From positions 1-64,000 of the forward strand of contig CADCII010000018.1 in assembly GCA_902801515.1 (NCBI GenBank): a stretch of DNA of 64,000 nucleotides, read 5' to 3'. Positions 1 to 7,994 of the stretch are shown piece after piece; position 1 is the stretch's first letter; each line of letters begins with the position of its first letter. Source of the DNA: an uncultured Lachnospiraceae bacterium. GTDB taxonomy: Bacteria > Bacillota > Clostridia > Lachnospirales > Lachnospiraceae. The position numbers and the translations under genes are program-made. The notes under the pieces were generated by a model. That model had not been told where the DNA came from. It did no database searches and saw only the letters and a list, made by a program, of their open reading frames with translations.

Positions 1-558
1 GAAGATCTGGTAGATCGTACATCCATCCATGCAGGCAGACTCCAGCAGTTCATTCGGAATGCTCCGGAAGAAGCCTGCCATAATAAAGACGCAGGTTGGC
101 AGCGAGAATGTCAGATATGGTATTATCAGTCCCCACAGATTGTTGTTCAGGCCGATAGATGCAAACCGTACAAACAGCGGAATCAGTACGCAGTGGACCG
201 GAATCATCATTCCGATCAGGATGTAGACCATCGCAGCGCCTGAAAGCTTCCACTTCAGTCTTGCTATTGCGAATGCCGCCATAGATCCGATGACGAGCGT
301 CAGGATCAGCGTGATCACGCAGACAAACAGGGAATTCAGCATAGCGATGCCCAGCTTGCCGCCCTTCCATGCATATACATAATTGCCCCACTGGAATACC
401 TTCGGCCATCCGAACGGCGTCCTGTAGATTTCCGTTTTGGTCTTCAGAGAAGTAAGGATGATCCATCCGAGCGGCGCCAGATAAAGCACCATCATAAAAC
501 AGAAGAAGACATAGATCAGTACGGTTGAGACTCTGATTGGCTGTTTATTTTTTTCCAT
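1..558 (-). CDS. Sugar ABC transporter permease, MalG type (5'-complete, cut by left window edge)
   Basis: This is an inner-membrane permease subunit of a carbohydrate ABC importer (CUT1-type, MalG/UgpE family). The ATG at 558 is preceded by a GGGGGAG ribosome site and the frame stays open to base 1, so only the first 186 residues are present. Hydrophobic segments start at about residues 12, 75 and 107. The start of the EAA loop, which contacts the ATPase subunit (LLESACMDGCTIYQIF), lies at the very edge. It starts 14 bases after the stop of the MalF-type permease and is the third gene of a binding protein, MalF, MalG operon read leftwards. No ATPase gene is visible in the window; in this family a shared MsmX-type ATPase encoded elsewhere is usual. 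The sugar cannot be told from the sequence. Confidence 0.93.
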   Translation of the reverse strand, partial: MEKNKQPIRVSTVLIYVFFCFMMVLYLAPLGWIILTSLKTKTEIYRTPFGWPKVFQWGNYVYAWKGGKLGIAMLNSLFVCVITLILTLVIGSMAAFAIARLKWKLSGAAMVYILIGMMIPVHCVLIPLFVRFASIGLNNNLWGLIIPYLTFSLPTCVFIMAGFFRSIPNELLESACMDGCTIYQIF

Positions 559-572
559 CTTTTCTCTCCCCC

Positions 573-1472
573 TTACATCTCATAATTCTCTGTCTTGAAC
601 AGCTTGTTGATGATGGCTGTAGCGAGCAGACACAGGATGACAAGGATAACACCGATCGCGCTCGCCCTGCCGTAATAGTTGCCACCCTTACTGGAGAAAC
701 CGGTACGGTACAGGTAGGTTGCCAGGACATCCATCTTCAGATTCTCTGTTTTATCACCCAGCATAGAGTAGATCAGATCGAAGAACTTCAGCGAACCGAT
801 CGCGTTCAGGCTCATAGCTGTACCGATCATGGGTTTAACCAGCGGAAGGGTGATATAGCGGAATGCCTGTTTCTTGGAAGCGCCGTCGATATAGGATGCC
901 TCATAGAGGGCTTTATTGATGCCCGAGATCTGTGCCATATAGAGCATCATGGACTGGCCGACATACTGCCACAGGGCTACAAATGCGATGACCCACATCG
1001 GAAGCGTGATAAAACCCTTCGTAGAATACAGCCAGGCGGGCTGGGGGAGTCCCCAGGATCCAAGCAGGCTGTTGATACCAACCTTGGCGTGGAACAGGAA
1101 TGCCCACAGAAGACCGAGAGCTGCCGAGGACAGAACACAGGGAAGATAGATAACATTCTTAAACAGGTTTCTTCCCTTGTTGATGTTTGTCAGCAATGCG
1201 GCGAACAGAAGACCGAAGATCAGCTGTGACACGCATGAGAACACAAGGAAGAACATAGAATTCTTCAATGCGATGGCCATGTCGGGGTCCTTGAACAGCT
1301 TTGCAAAATTCCCGAAACCGATGAAACTGTAGGTCATCGTCTTCTTATCATAATTGCAAAGCGCATAGTAGAAGGATGTACCGATCGGGATGAACAGCAC
1401 TGCCGTAAACAGAATCAGCGCCGGTGCGACAAACAGGATGATCGCTTTTTTATCTCTTAGCAGTTTATCCAT
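573..1472 (-). CDS. Sugar ABC transporter permease, MalF type
   Basis: A 299-residue membrane protein of the CUT1 permease family (MalF/UgpA/LacF type), a normal length for Gram-positive members. Six hydrophobic stretches can be seen, the first at residues 10-30 and the last at about 270-290. The cytoplasmic EAA loop is clear near residues 190-213 (EASYIDGASKKQAFRYITLP), which docks on the ATPase. It lies between the substrate-binding protein gene (116 bases upstream, with a strong hairpin in the gap) and the MalG-type permease (14 bases downstream). It is therefore almost certainly cotranscribed and forms the heterodimeric pore with its neighbour. Confidence 0.95.
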   Translation of the reverse strand: MDKLLRDKKAIILFVAPALILFTAVLFIPIGTSFYYALCNYDKKTMTYSFIGFGNFAKLFKDPDMAIALKNSMFFLVFSCVSQLIFGLLFAALLTNINKGRNLFKNVIYLPCVLSSAALGLLWAFLFHAKVGINSLLGSWGLPQPAWLYSTKGFITLPMWVIAFVALWQYVGQSMMLYMAQISGINKALYEASYIDGASKKQAFRYITLPLVKPMIGTAMSLNAIGSLKFFDLIYSMLGDKTENLKMDVLATYLYRTGFSSKGGNYYGRASAIGVILVILCLLATAIINKLFKTENYEM

Positions 1473-1516
1473 AACTCACTTTACTCCCTGAAACTTATCG
1501 TTTTCAGAATTGAAGA

Positions 1517-1540
1517 TGGGACTGCCCTCAGGCAGTCCCA
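1517..1540 (-). terminator. Intercistronic hairpin between binding-protein and permease genes
   Basis: A perfect 10-bp inverted repeat (TGGGACTGCC, 4-base loop, GGCAGTCCCA) sits between the binding-protein stop and the MalF-type start. No run of U follows on the minus strand, so it is more likely an mRNA-stabilising or partial-attenuation hairpin than a full terminator. Hairpins at this place are known to raise binding-protein expression over the permeases in such operons. Confidence 0.7.
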
Positions 1541-1587
1541 CCTTTGGACTATCTTTCTAAATCATTGATGTCAGATGGAACAGATTC

Positions 1588-2874
1588 TTATCTGTAGCCT
1601 TCCTCTGCATACCAGTCTTCAACAGCCTGGAATGCTTCTTCCGGAGTCTTCTCACCCTGGAAGATTGCAACCATCTGGTTGTCGAACTCAGAACCTGCAT
1701 CGGAGGATACCAGGGACTCATTGTAGAATCCGAAGGTTCCGGTAGCATTGGAGAATACATCCATAACATCTGCCAGCTGAGCTGGTGCTACATCCATATC
1801 ATATTCAACATTGGTGACCGGGATCTTGCCGCCGACTTCTGCGGTATATCTCTGAGCCTCGTCATCGGTGAAGTACTTCATCAGAGCGATAGCTGCTTCC
1901 GGATGCTCAGTGGTAGCGCTCATAGCCAGGGAGTCAGACTTCGCGATCGTTCTGCCGGGATCTCCGCCGCCCTCGATTGCCGGGAACTGGAATACGCCGC
2001 AGACATCCTCGATGTCGGGGTTGTAAGCGTTCATCTGGCCGATTGCCCAGGAACCCTGGATCAGGATTGCTGCTTCGCCCATTGCCATAGCCATGGTCGC
2101 ATCATCGTTGGAATCGCCAGCTGCGGAATCCTGGAAATACTGGGACAGCTCAAGGAGCTTCTCGCCAGCTGCGATGGTCTTATCCTGTACCCAGCTCTCG
2201 TCGCCTGCATTGATTGCTGCAAGGTCTACGCCTTCTCTGTCGCAGAGATAGCCAGCCAGCATGGACAGGCACCAAGCAGTACCAGCACTGATGGTGATCG
2301 GGGTGTATCCCGCATCTTTGATCTTCTGGCATGCATCAAGGAGTTCGTCATAAGTTGTCGGAACTTCTGCGCCTGCTTCTTCGAAGATGTCCTTGTTGTA
2401 GAATACGCATGCAGCTGCGATGTTCAGCGGAACAGCATAGATCTGATCGTCATAAGTCATCTGTGAGAACAGAGCATCGCTGGAGAAGGTGTCCTTCCAG
2501 CCGTCTGCTTCCAGATATTCATCGAGCGGAGCAGCAACGCCGGGTTCTACATAGTCGGTCAGGTTCGGGCCCGGGCTGACGATGAATACGTCCGGAGTCT
2601 CGCCTGCAGCTACCAGTGCGTTCAGCTGAGTGTAATACTCTTCCAGCTGAGTGGTGATCATGTTGACATGATACTGTCCTTCATAATCAGCATTGAAGCG
2701 CTCAACAACCTCACCAAATCCCTTGGAAATCAGGTCTTCCGAAGTCTCCGGGTCATCCCAGAACATCCAGGTGATCTCTTCGACTTCATCCGCGCCGGCG
2801 CTCATCGGAACTGCTGCAAGCAGGCCGAGTGCCATGGATACGGAAAGCATAACTGATAAAGCTTTCTTTTTCAT
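1588..2874 (-). CDS. Sugar ABC transporter substrate-binding protein (SBP family 1)
   Basis: A 428-residue extracellular solute-binding protein for a CUT1-type sugar importer. A signal peptide occupies residues 1-28 (KKK start, hydrophobic core, MSAGA before D29), so signal peptidase I cleavage is expected. The mature part shows family 1 features: ITWMFWDDPETSEDL near the start, PDVFIVSPG near residue 95 and QGSWAIGQM in the middle. No cysteine follows the hydrophobic core, so this is not a lipoprotein, which is unusual for a Gram-positive binding protein. The gene heads the operon with the two permeases downstream. The 444-base gap to the divergent AraC gene holds its promoter and probably the AraC control site. 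Ligand unknown. Confidence 0.93.
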   Translation of the reverse strand: MKKKALSVMLSVSMALGLLAAVPMSAGADEVEEITWMFWDDPETSEDLISKGFGEVVERFNADYEGQYHVNMITTQLEEYYTQLNALVAAGETPDVFIVSPGPNLTDYVEPGVAAPLDEYLEADGWKDTFSSDALFSQMTYDDQIYAVPLNIAAACVFYNKDIFEEAGAEVPTTYDELLDACQKIKDAGYTPITISAGTAWCLSMLAGYLCDREGVDLAAINAGDESWVQDKTIAAGEKLLELSQYFQDSAAGDSNDDATMAMAMGEAAILIQGSWAIGQMNAYNPDIEDVCGVFQFPAIEGGGDPGRTIAKSDSLAMSATTEHPEAAIALMKYFTDDEAQRYTAEVGGKIPVTNVEYDMDVAPAQLADVMDVFSNATGTFGFYNESLVSSDAGSEFDNQMVAIFQGEKTPEEAFQAVEDWYAEEGYR

Positions 2875-3318
2875 AATTTCCTCCTTTGAATAGAAAAATG
2901 AGTGAACCGGTATTCTTTACCATACCGGAAGGCCGATCCGTCCGTGAATCGAGCCTCAGCCGTTTTCTGTTGTTTTCACTGTAGCAAAACGTGCTGTATG
3001 AATCATCCGAATTGTTGCCTTTTATTTTCGAATAATTGCTCTTTTTGTTTTCTGACAATTAGCGTATTGTCTATGTTGCACTATGTTTATGTTTATTTTT
3101 TGTGCATTTTAACTTTCTTTTTTCTAATCTGCTCTCTTTTTTACATCGATATTGAGTTGAATGTCGTTTTTTCCTCATCCTGCATTGACAAGAATTCGCA
3201 ATTATTCTATTCTATTTCTTGACATGATGTAAGGGTCAAAAGCCCTGATGCCGAGGCAAGCCTGCCGAGTCGCGCGCGCACCGCGCACGGAAGTGCTTGC
3301 CGGAGAAGTGAGTATATT
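2875..3318. promoter_or_regulatory. Divergent control region between sugar-binding protein and AraC genes
   Basis: This 444-base AT-rich gap separates the leftward ABC operon from the rightward AraC gene. For the AraC gene a clear promoter is visible: TTGACA at 3185-3190, a 17-base spacer and TATTCT at 3208-3213. The leader that follows carries a GC-rich inverted repeat (GGCAAGC at 3255-3261 with GCTTGCC at 3295-3301) ending next to the ribosome site GGAGAAG at 3303. I could not fix a convincing promoter for the leftward operon, which is likely to be AraC-activated. A 106-codon open frame at 2902-3222 is AT-rich, lacks a ribosome site and is not a gene. Confidence 0.6.
3185..3213 (+). promoter_or_regulatory. 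Sigma-A type promoter of the AraC gene
   Basis: TTGACA (3185-3190) is a perfect -35 box. After 17 bases comes TATTCT (3208-3213), matching the -10 consensus at four of six positions. Transcription would start near 3220, giving a leader of about 100 bases with a GC-rich hairpin before the start codon. Confidence 0.6.
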
Positions 3319-4230
3319 ATGATTGAGAATCTGAACGGCACACATGAAACGGTCAATTACCGCGAGAACACTAATCTTCGTATCTATGACAACGTGCAGT
3401 ATGAGGATTACCCGACCCACTGGCATTCTCCGATTGAGATCATAATGCCCATACGGAATACGTATAAACTCGAGTACAGCGATATCCCGGTTACTCTCAG
3501 GGAAGGTGATATCATTATCCTGTGCCCCGGGGTCCTGCATCATCTCTATCCGGCAGAAGGACAGCGGTACATCATCCAGGCTGAGATCAATCCTGCGCTG
3601 AATCTGCGGGAGATCGACTCGATCCTGACGATCATACAGCCTGCTCTTCTCATCACGCCGGAGCGGTTCCCCGATTCCTATGAACAGATCCGCACCATCG
3701 TGAACCAGATCATGAAAGAGTATAAAGAGGGAATTCCTTTCTTCGAAGCATCTATATACTCGATGCTTGCCCGTCTGCTGGTCCTGATCGGACGCGGTCA
3801 TGCGGATGCAGCTCAGCGCTTTGTCACTGATGATATACGCCAGCGCAAATATGTGGAGAAATTCATGACGGTCTGCAGTTATATTGACGAGCACTGCACC
3901 GAAAACCTGACGCTGGACGATGTTGCCGAATTCTCCGGCTTCTCCAAATATCATTTCACCAGACTGTTCAGGCAGTTTACCGGTTTTACATTTTACCGTT
4001 ATCTGAATCAGAAACGTATCGCGAAAGCTGAGCGAATCCTTGCGGATCCGTCTCTTTCCGTTACCGATGTAGCCATGGCAAGCGGTTTTTCCAGCATGTC
4101 TGCCTTCATCCGCATGTTCAAGATCATGAAAGGCTGTACACCATCCGAATTCAGAAAAATGTACCGCCCAGCCAGCCGCAATCAGGAATCCTGGGATTCG
4201 ATTCGTGAAAATGCGGCAGGCATTTCCTGA
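3319..4230 (+). CDS. AraC-family transcription regulator
   Basis: A 303-residue cytoplasmic regulator. The N-terminal half (about residues 15-160) is a cupin-type ligand-binding domain: HWHSPIEIIMPI is followed by the REGDIIILCPGVLHHL turn typical of AraC cupins. The C-terminal 100 residues hold two helix-turn-helix motifs, the first around LTLDDVAEFSGFSKYHFTRL and the second around VTDVAMASGFSSMSAFIRMF, ending in the GCTPSEFRK signature. It is divergent from the ABC importer operon and 14 bases upstream of the esterase gene, so it most likely activates both in response to an imported sugar. The ATG at 3319 follows GGAGAAG at a workable distance. Confidence 0.95.
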   Translation: MIENLNGTHETVNYRENTNLRIYDNVQYEDYPTHWHSPIEIIMPIRNTYKLEYSDIPVTLREGDIIILCPGVLHHLYPAEGQRYIIQAEINPALNLREIDSILTIIQPALLITPERFPDSYEQIRTIVNQIMKEYKEGIPFFEASIYSMLARLLVLIGRGHADAAQRFVTDDIRQRKYVEKFMTVCSYIDEHCTENLTLDDVAEFSGFSKYHFTRLFRQFTGFTFYRYLNQKRIAKAERILADPSLSVTDVAMASGFSSMSAFIRMFKIMKGCTPSEFRKMYRPASRNQESWDSIRENAAGIS

Positions 4231-4244
4231 GGGGAGGATTATTC

Positions 4245-5897
4245 ATGCTTCAGTTATCACAGATCTTCCAGCCGCATATGGCTCTCCAGAGAGACAAGAC
4301 TGTCCATATCTTCGGCACAGCGGATCCGGGAGCTGCGGTCCACGCCGTCCTTGTAAATGAATCTTCTTCCACCGCTGACGCCAAGGCAGCTCATGACGGG
4401 AGTTTCTGCCTTGAGCTGCCTCCTGCGCGTGCCGGCACAGGCTATGTGCTGACCGTGACATGCGGCGATGAGTCTGTCATACTGGATGACATTGTTGTCG
4501 GTGATGTATGGCTGGCGATGGGACAGTCCAACATGGAGTATTTTCTTCGCTATGACGCTGACTGGGATCATGTGAGGATGGATGTCCTCAGAAATGGGCC
4601 GGACAGATCTGTCCGTATGTACAACACTCCCCAGATCGCCTATGAAGGGCAGGGCGATCCTTCTGCTGCCAACGGAGTGTGGTTCTGCGAGGGGGATGAA
4701 CCCTGGAGATCATTTTCGGCTCCGGGGTATTATTTTACTAAATATTTAAGAGAGCAGGGTGTCACGGTTCCGGTTGCCATTGTAGGCTGTAACTGGGGCG
4801 GAACCCCGGCGCAGGCCTGGATGAGCAGAGAATATCTGGAGAAGGCGCCGCTTGACCGTCTGTGGAAGAACTACACTGATTCATTTTCATCGATACCGAT
4901 GGATGAACTGGAAAAGGCCAGCATGAAAGCCTGGGAGAGTGAACGGTCTTATGACCATATCATGCAGTTTGCCGCCGTCCTGGAAGGGCTGAGCTGGAAA
5001 GAACAGCTGACATGGATGCAGGAGCATGCCTGTGATCCGGAGATCCCGATGGGTCCCTGGCACCACTACCGCCCCTGCGGCGTATATGACACCATGGTCA
5101 GAAAGATCGCGCCGTTTTCCGCCAAAGGAATCCTCTGGTACCAGGGAGAATCCAACTCGGGAGAAGACGCGCCGATCTACCAGGCAACGATGGAAGCTCT
5201 CGTCTCCTGCCTGCGCGATACCTGGCAGGATGAGACTCTGCCCTTCTGTTTCATGCAGATCGCCCCATTCACAAGATGGCTCGGATGTACAGGCGAAGGC
5301 TACGCGGTTGTAAGGCACCAGCAGGACCTTGCCTCTGCGTCGATCCCTGACTGTCATATGAGTAATGTGATGGACCTGGGAGAACATGACGATATCCATC
5401 CCAAGTTTAAGAAAGAAGTCGGCCGCAGGCTTGCGCTTCTGGCTCTGCGGCATGTATACGGTCAGACCGGAGTATGCGAAGACGCGCCCGCGCTCCTGGA
5501 AGCAGCCGAATCAAAACCGACGGGCAGCAATTCCTCCACTGCCCGCCGGTTCCGGCTCACATTTGACAACTGCGGATCAGCTCTGTCAGCAGACCTTCCG
5601 GTCGCTCCGGTGATCCGTGTCTATACGCAGCAGCCCGATTCCCACAGTATAAAATGGGATAAAGGCGACTGCAGCCTGCTGACACAGCAATACTTCACAG
5701 AACTGACGGGATACGACTACAGCGCACCAATTCCGATCGGGGACGTTGAGATCAGCAAAGACTCCATATTCTTCAGCGTGGATCTCGACAGGCCGGACGA
5801 CAGTATCTGCATCTCATTTGCAGAGAGCGACTGGTGCGAGGTGACACTCCGCTCGTCAGACAATGTGCCGGTCAAACCGTTCCATACGATTCTGTGA
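4245..5897 (+). CDS. Sialate O-acetylesterase-type carbohydrate esterase (SASA/SGNH fold)
   Basis: A 550-residue esterase of the SASA (DUF303) family, which removes O-acetyl groups from sialic acid or other glycans. The nucleophile block is MGQSNMEY at about residues 91-98, the oxyanion block includes CNWGGTPAQAW near 185, ILWYQGESNSGED lies near 295, and the catalytic histidine is probably in DIHPKFK near 383. The N-terminal 80 residues form the beta-rich domain common in the family. No signal peptide is present, so it acts in the cytoplasm on imported acetylated sugars. It starts 14 bases after the AraC stop with GGGGAGG as ribosome site, hence one operon with the regulator. True substrate may be acetylated xylan or mannan oligosaccharides rather than sialic acid. 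Confidence 0.88.
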   Translation: MLQLSQIFQPHMALQRDKTVHIFGTADPGAAVHAVLVNESSSTADAKAAHDGSFCLELPPARAGTGYVLTVTCGDESVILDDIVVGDVWLAMGQSNMEYFLRYDADWDHVRMDVLRNGPDRSVRMYNTPQIAYEGQGDPSAANGVWFCEGDEPWRSFSAPGYYFTKYLREQGVTVPVAIVGCNWGGTPAQAWMSREYLEKAPLDRLWKNYTDSFSSIPMDELEKASMKAWESERSYDHIMQFAAVLEGLSWKEQLTWMQEHACDPEIPMGPWHHYRPCGVYDTMVRKIAPFSAKGILWYQGESNSGEDAPIYQATMEALVSCLRDTWQDETLPFCFMQIAPFTRWLGCTGEGYAVVRHQQDLASASIPDCHMSNVMDLGEHDDIHPKFKKEVGRRLALLALRHVYGQTGVCEDAPALLEAAESKPTGSNSSTARRFRLTFDNCGSALSADLPVAPVIRVYTQQPDSHSIKWDKGDCSLLTQQYFTELTGYDYSAPIPIGDVEISKDSIFFSVDLDRPDDSICISFAESDWCEVTLRSSDNVPVKPFHTIL

Positions 5898-5934
5898 CAG
5901 CAAGCCACTTTGATAACTTCTTTATTAACTGTTC

Positions 5935-5978
5935 TGCAGGGAATTTGGGCTGAAGTGCTGTATATTCAGCCTTCCTGC
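5935..5978. terminator. Hairpin between convergent esterase and AAA+ genes
   Basis: An imperfect stem-loop in the 182-base gap of two convergent genes. The inner stem is GGCTGAA (5948-5954) with TTCAGCC (5965-5971), and an outer stem pairs GCAGGGAA with TTCCTGC. There is no strong T run on either side, so the terminator call is moderate. It could serve both strands. Confidence 0.45.
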
Positions 5979-6079
5979 CCAGAACAAGTTGAAATCTCAC
6001 TGTAAGTCCTCTCTGCGCTTTGACCGATCCAAGTCCGACATCCACTGTACGTCGCGGATGTGACATCGGCCGGAAGGCT

Positions 6080-7957
6080 TTACCCCCTCAGCAGCGCCTT
6101 CACACGCTCTGCGTCGAATTCCACTTCCGTGACTCCCCGGGTCTCGATCTCATACAGGGCATGCCCGGCAAGATGCTCAGCGGACTGCTCCAGATCGCGG
6201 CAGCCCGGCCGCTCTCTGTACAGATCTATGATCGCGTCCACGCCGTCCGGCGTGACTCTGCACTCATCAGGCCTCATTCCCATCCTGCGAAGTACTTTCG
6301 GCAGTGAGTAATCCCTGAAGATGATCTTCTTCTCTTCCGGCGTATAGTCCGGTATGTCTATGACCGCGAACCTTGTGATCAGCGGGTCCGATATCTGATC
6401 CTTGTTGTTTGCCGTGGCGATCGGGTAGACGCCTCCGGTCGGGATCTGGCACTCCATGTAGTTATCGGTAAATCCCAGGTTGTCGAGCAGGGTCAGCAGG
6501 GTATCGGCGGGGTTTCCGTTCTGTCCTTCATGCCCGGCCTTGTCAAGCTCATTTATAACGAAGACGATATTGGAGCTCCCTGTCAGGGAGAATGCTTCCA
6601 TGATCCTTCCCGGACGCGCGTTGGTGTAGATACGCGGGGTTCCGGTAAGCGCTTCGGGATCTCTCACGGTACTCATGTCAAATACCGCTGACGGGATCTT
6701 CAGGATCCTGGCGACTGCGTAGGCGATCTGGCTCTTGCCGGTTCCCGCAGGTCCTGCCAGAAGCAGACCGTAGCTGGGCAGGGTATGTGTCCGGTTGATC
6801 TGAATGATCGTCTCTATGACTCGCTGCTTGACCTTCTCCAGGCCGTACAGTTCCTCATCAAGGATACGTCTTGCCTCAACCGGGTCGATCGGGTCAAAAT
6901 AAGAGCTTCTCCAGCGGACCTGCAGCATCATGGAGAGAGCTCTCTTCGCATGCCTCTTCTCGTCGGCGTTTCCGCCTTCCATCCCCGCTGTAATGATGTT
7001 CTTTCTTGCCCACTGGCGGATATTTGCCGGGAGCGTGTCCGCGCAGCACGCCATGAAGTTGATAATGTCAGGCAGGTCGCTCATGCTCATCTGCTCGGGG
7101 ATCTCTTCTTCCGGAGCCTGCAGGATCGAAGTGCGGATCCGGTCGATCATGTACTGGAGCAGGTTGTCCTCGATTGGCTGAAGGCTTCCCCCGTCCATGG
7201 GCGGTTCCACCGCCTTGATCCGGTATACGAGAAATGAATCCCCCTCCACGATTCCGCTCAGCCTGACGGATATATGATGCTCACCAAGCCAGGAGAACAT
7301 CTTGCGGAAACGGATGTCTGCCCCGCTCATGTCCAGCCTGGACATGTGGTAACGGTCTCCCCCGTCATAATATTCAAAGGCAAGCCTTCTCTCCGGATTC
7401 GTAAAACCTCCGGCAATCCTGTGGGGAACCTGCACTCCTTCCGGAATATCCAGGATCAGGAAGACAGTATGCCCCAGGTCTGTTTTGTTCTGGGTCGGGA
7501 AGATACGGTATACCTCATCCGGATCCGGCCTGTCCTCTCCGCCGTAAGAATCCCCTTCATCTCCGGTAAACATCATGGGACCGCAGCCGGCGATCCCCGG
7601 ACCGGAAGCCTTGGATACCTCTTTGGCTTTCTTCGATGCTCTCTTCGCGGCAAGGTCTGCAGCCTTCTCGTCCTGGATGATCCGCCGCATCTTCAGGATC
7701 TCGGGATCCGGCGCCACACTGCTCTTCCTGGACTTCTCACGCTCGATATTCTCCTTATGGACCGGGATCGCGAGTCCCATATTCTTAAGCACCTTCAGGT
7801 ACTCATCGATCTGGGCGTCAGTAACTTCGCCCCCGCTCTCCCTGCAGGCTTCGTTCCAGATATTTTCCAGCTCTGACATATAATGCTCTTCCATATTCGG
7901 AGCAAATGCAAGCCCGTTTTCTCTCAGTATCTGCTCGATTGTCCTGGCTTTCGCCAT
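6080..7957 (-). CDS. Lon-like AAA+ ATPase without protease domain
   Basis: A 625-residue cytoplasmic AAA+ protein. The ATPase module (about residues 365-625) has the Lon arrangement: EELYGLEKVKQRVIE, then Walker A GPAGTGKS near 402, a Walker B-like stretch IVFVINELDKAG near 464, sensor 1 TANNKD near 512, an arginine finger in LITRF and sensor 2 in PGCRDLEQS. The protein ends about 20 residues after the alpha-helical lid (VKALLRG), where Lon would carry its Ser-Lys protease. In Walker B the usual Asp of DE is Asn (N-E). The N-terminal 360 residues are unlike the Lon N domain and include a glycine-rich linker near 120-140. A GGGAGG site precedes the ATG. It lies 37 bases after the GH3 gene and may be cotranscribed. 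Role unknown: remodelling ATPase rather than protease. Confidence 0.8.
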   Translation of the reverse strand: MAKARTIEQILRENGLAFAPNMEEHYMSELENIWNEACRESGGEVTDAQIDEYLKVLKNMGLAIPVHKENIEREKSRKSSVAPDPEILKMRRIIQDEKAADLAAKRASKKAKEVSKASGPGIAGCGPMMFTGDEGDSYGGEDRPDPDEVYRIFPTQNKTDLGHTVFLILDIPEGVQVPHRIAGGFTNPERRLAFEYYDGGDRYHMSRLDMSGADIRFRKMFSWLGEHHISVRLSGIVEGDSFLVYRIKAVEPPMDGGSLQPIEDNLLQYMIDRIRTSILQAPEEEIPEQMSMSDLPDIINFMACCADTLPANIRQWARKNIITAGMEGGNADEKRHAKRALSMMLQVRWRSSYFDPIDPVEARRILDEELYGLEKVKQRVIETIIQINRTHTLPSYGLLLAGPAGTGKSQIAYAVARILKIPSAVFDMSTVRDPEALTGTPRIYTNARPGRIMEAFSLTGSSNIVFVINELDKAGHEGQNGNPADTLLTLLDNLGFTDNYMECQIPTGGVYPIATANNKDQISDPLITRFAVIDIPDYTPEEKKIIFRDYSLPKVLRRMGMRPDECRVTPDGVDAIIDLYRERPGCRDLEQSAEHLAGHALYEIETRGVTEVEFDAERVKALLRG

Positions 7958-7994
7958 ACCCTGTCCTCCCTGTCGGTATCTTGTTCAATAACTA

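Noticed and set aside
2902..3222. 106-codon rightward frame in the ABC/AraC gap
   Set aside because: AT-rich, no ribosome site, composition unlike genes, and it covers the promoter of the AraC gene.
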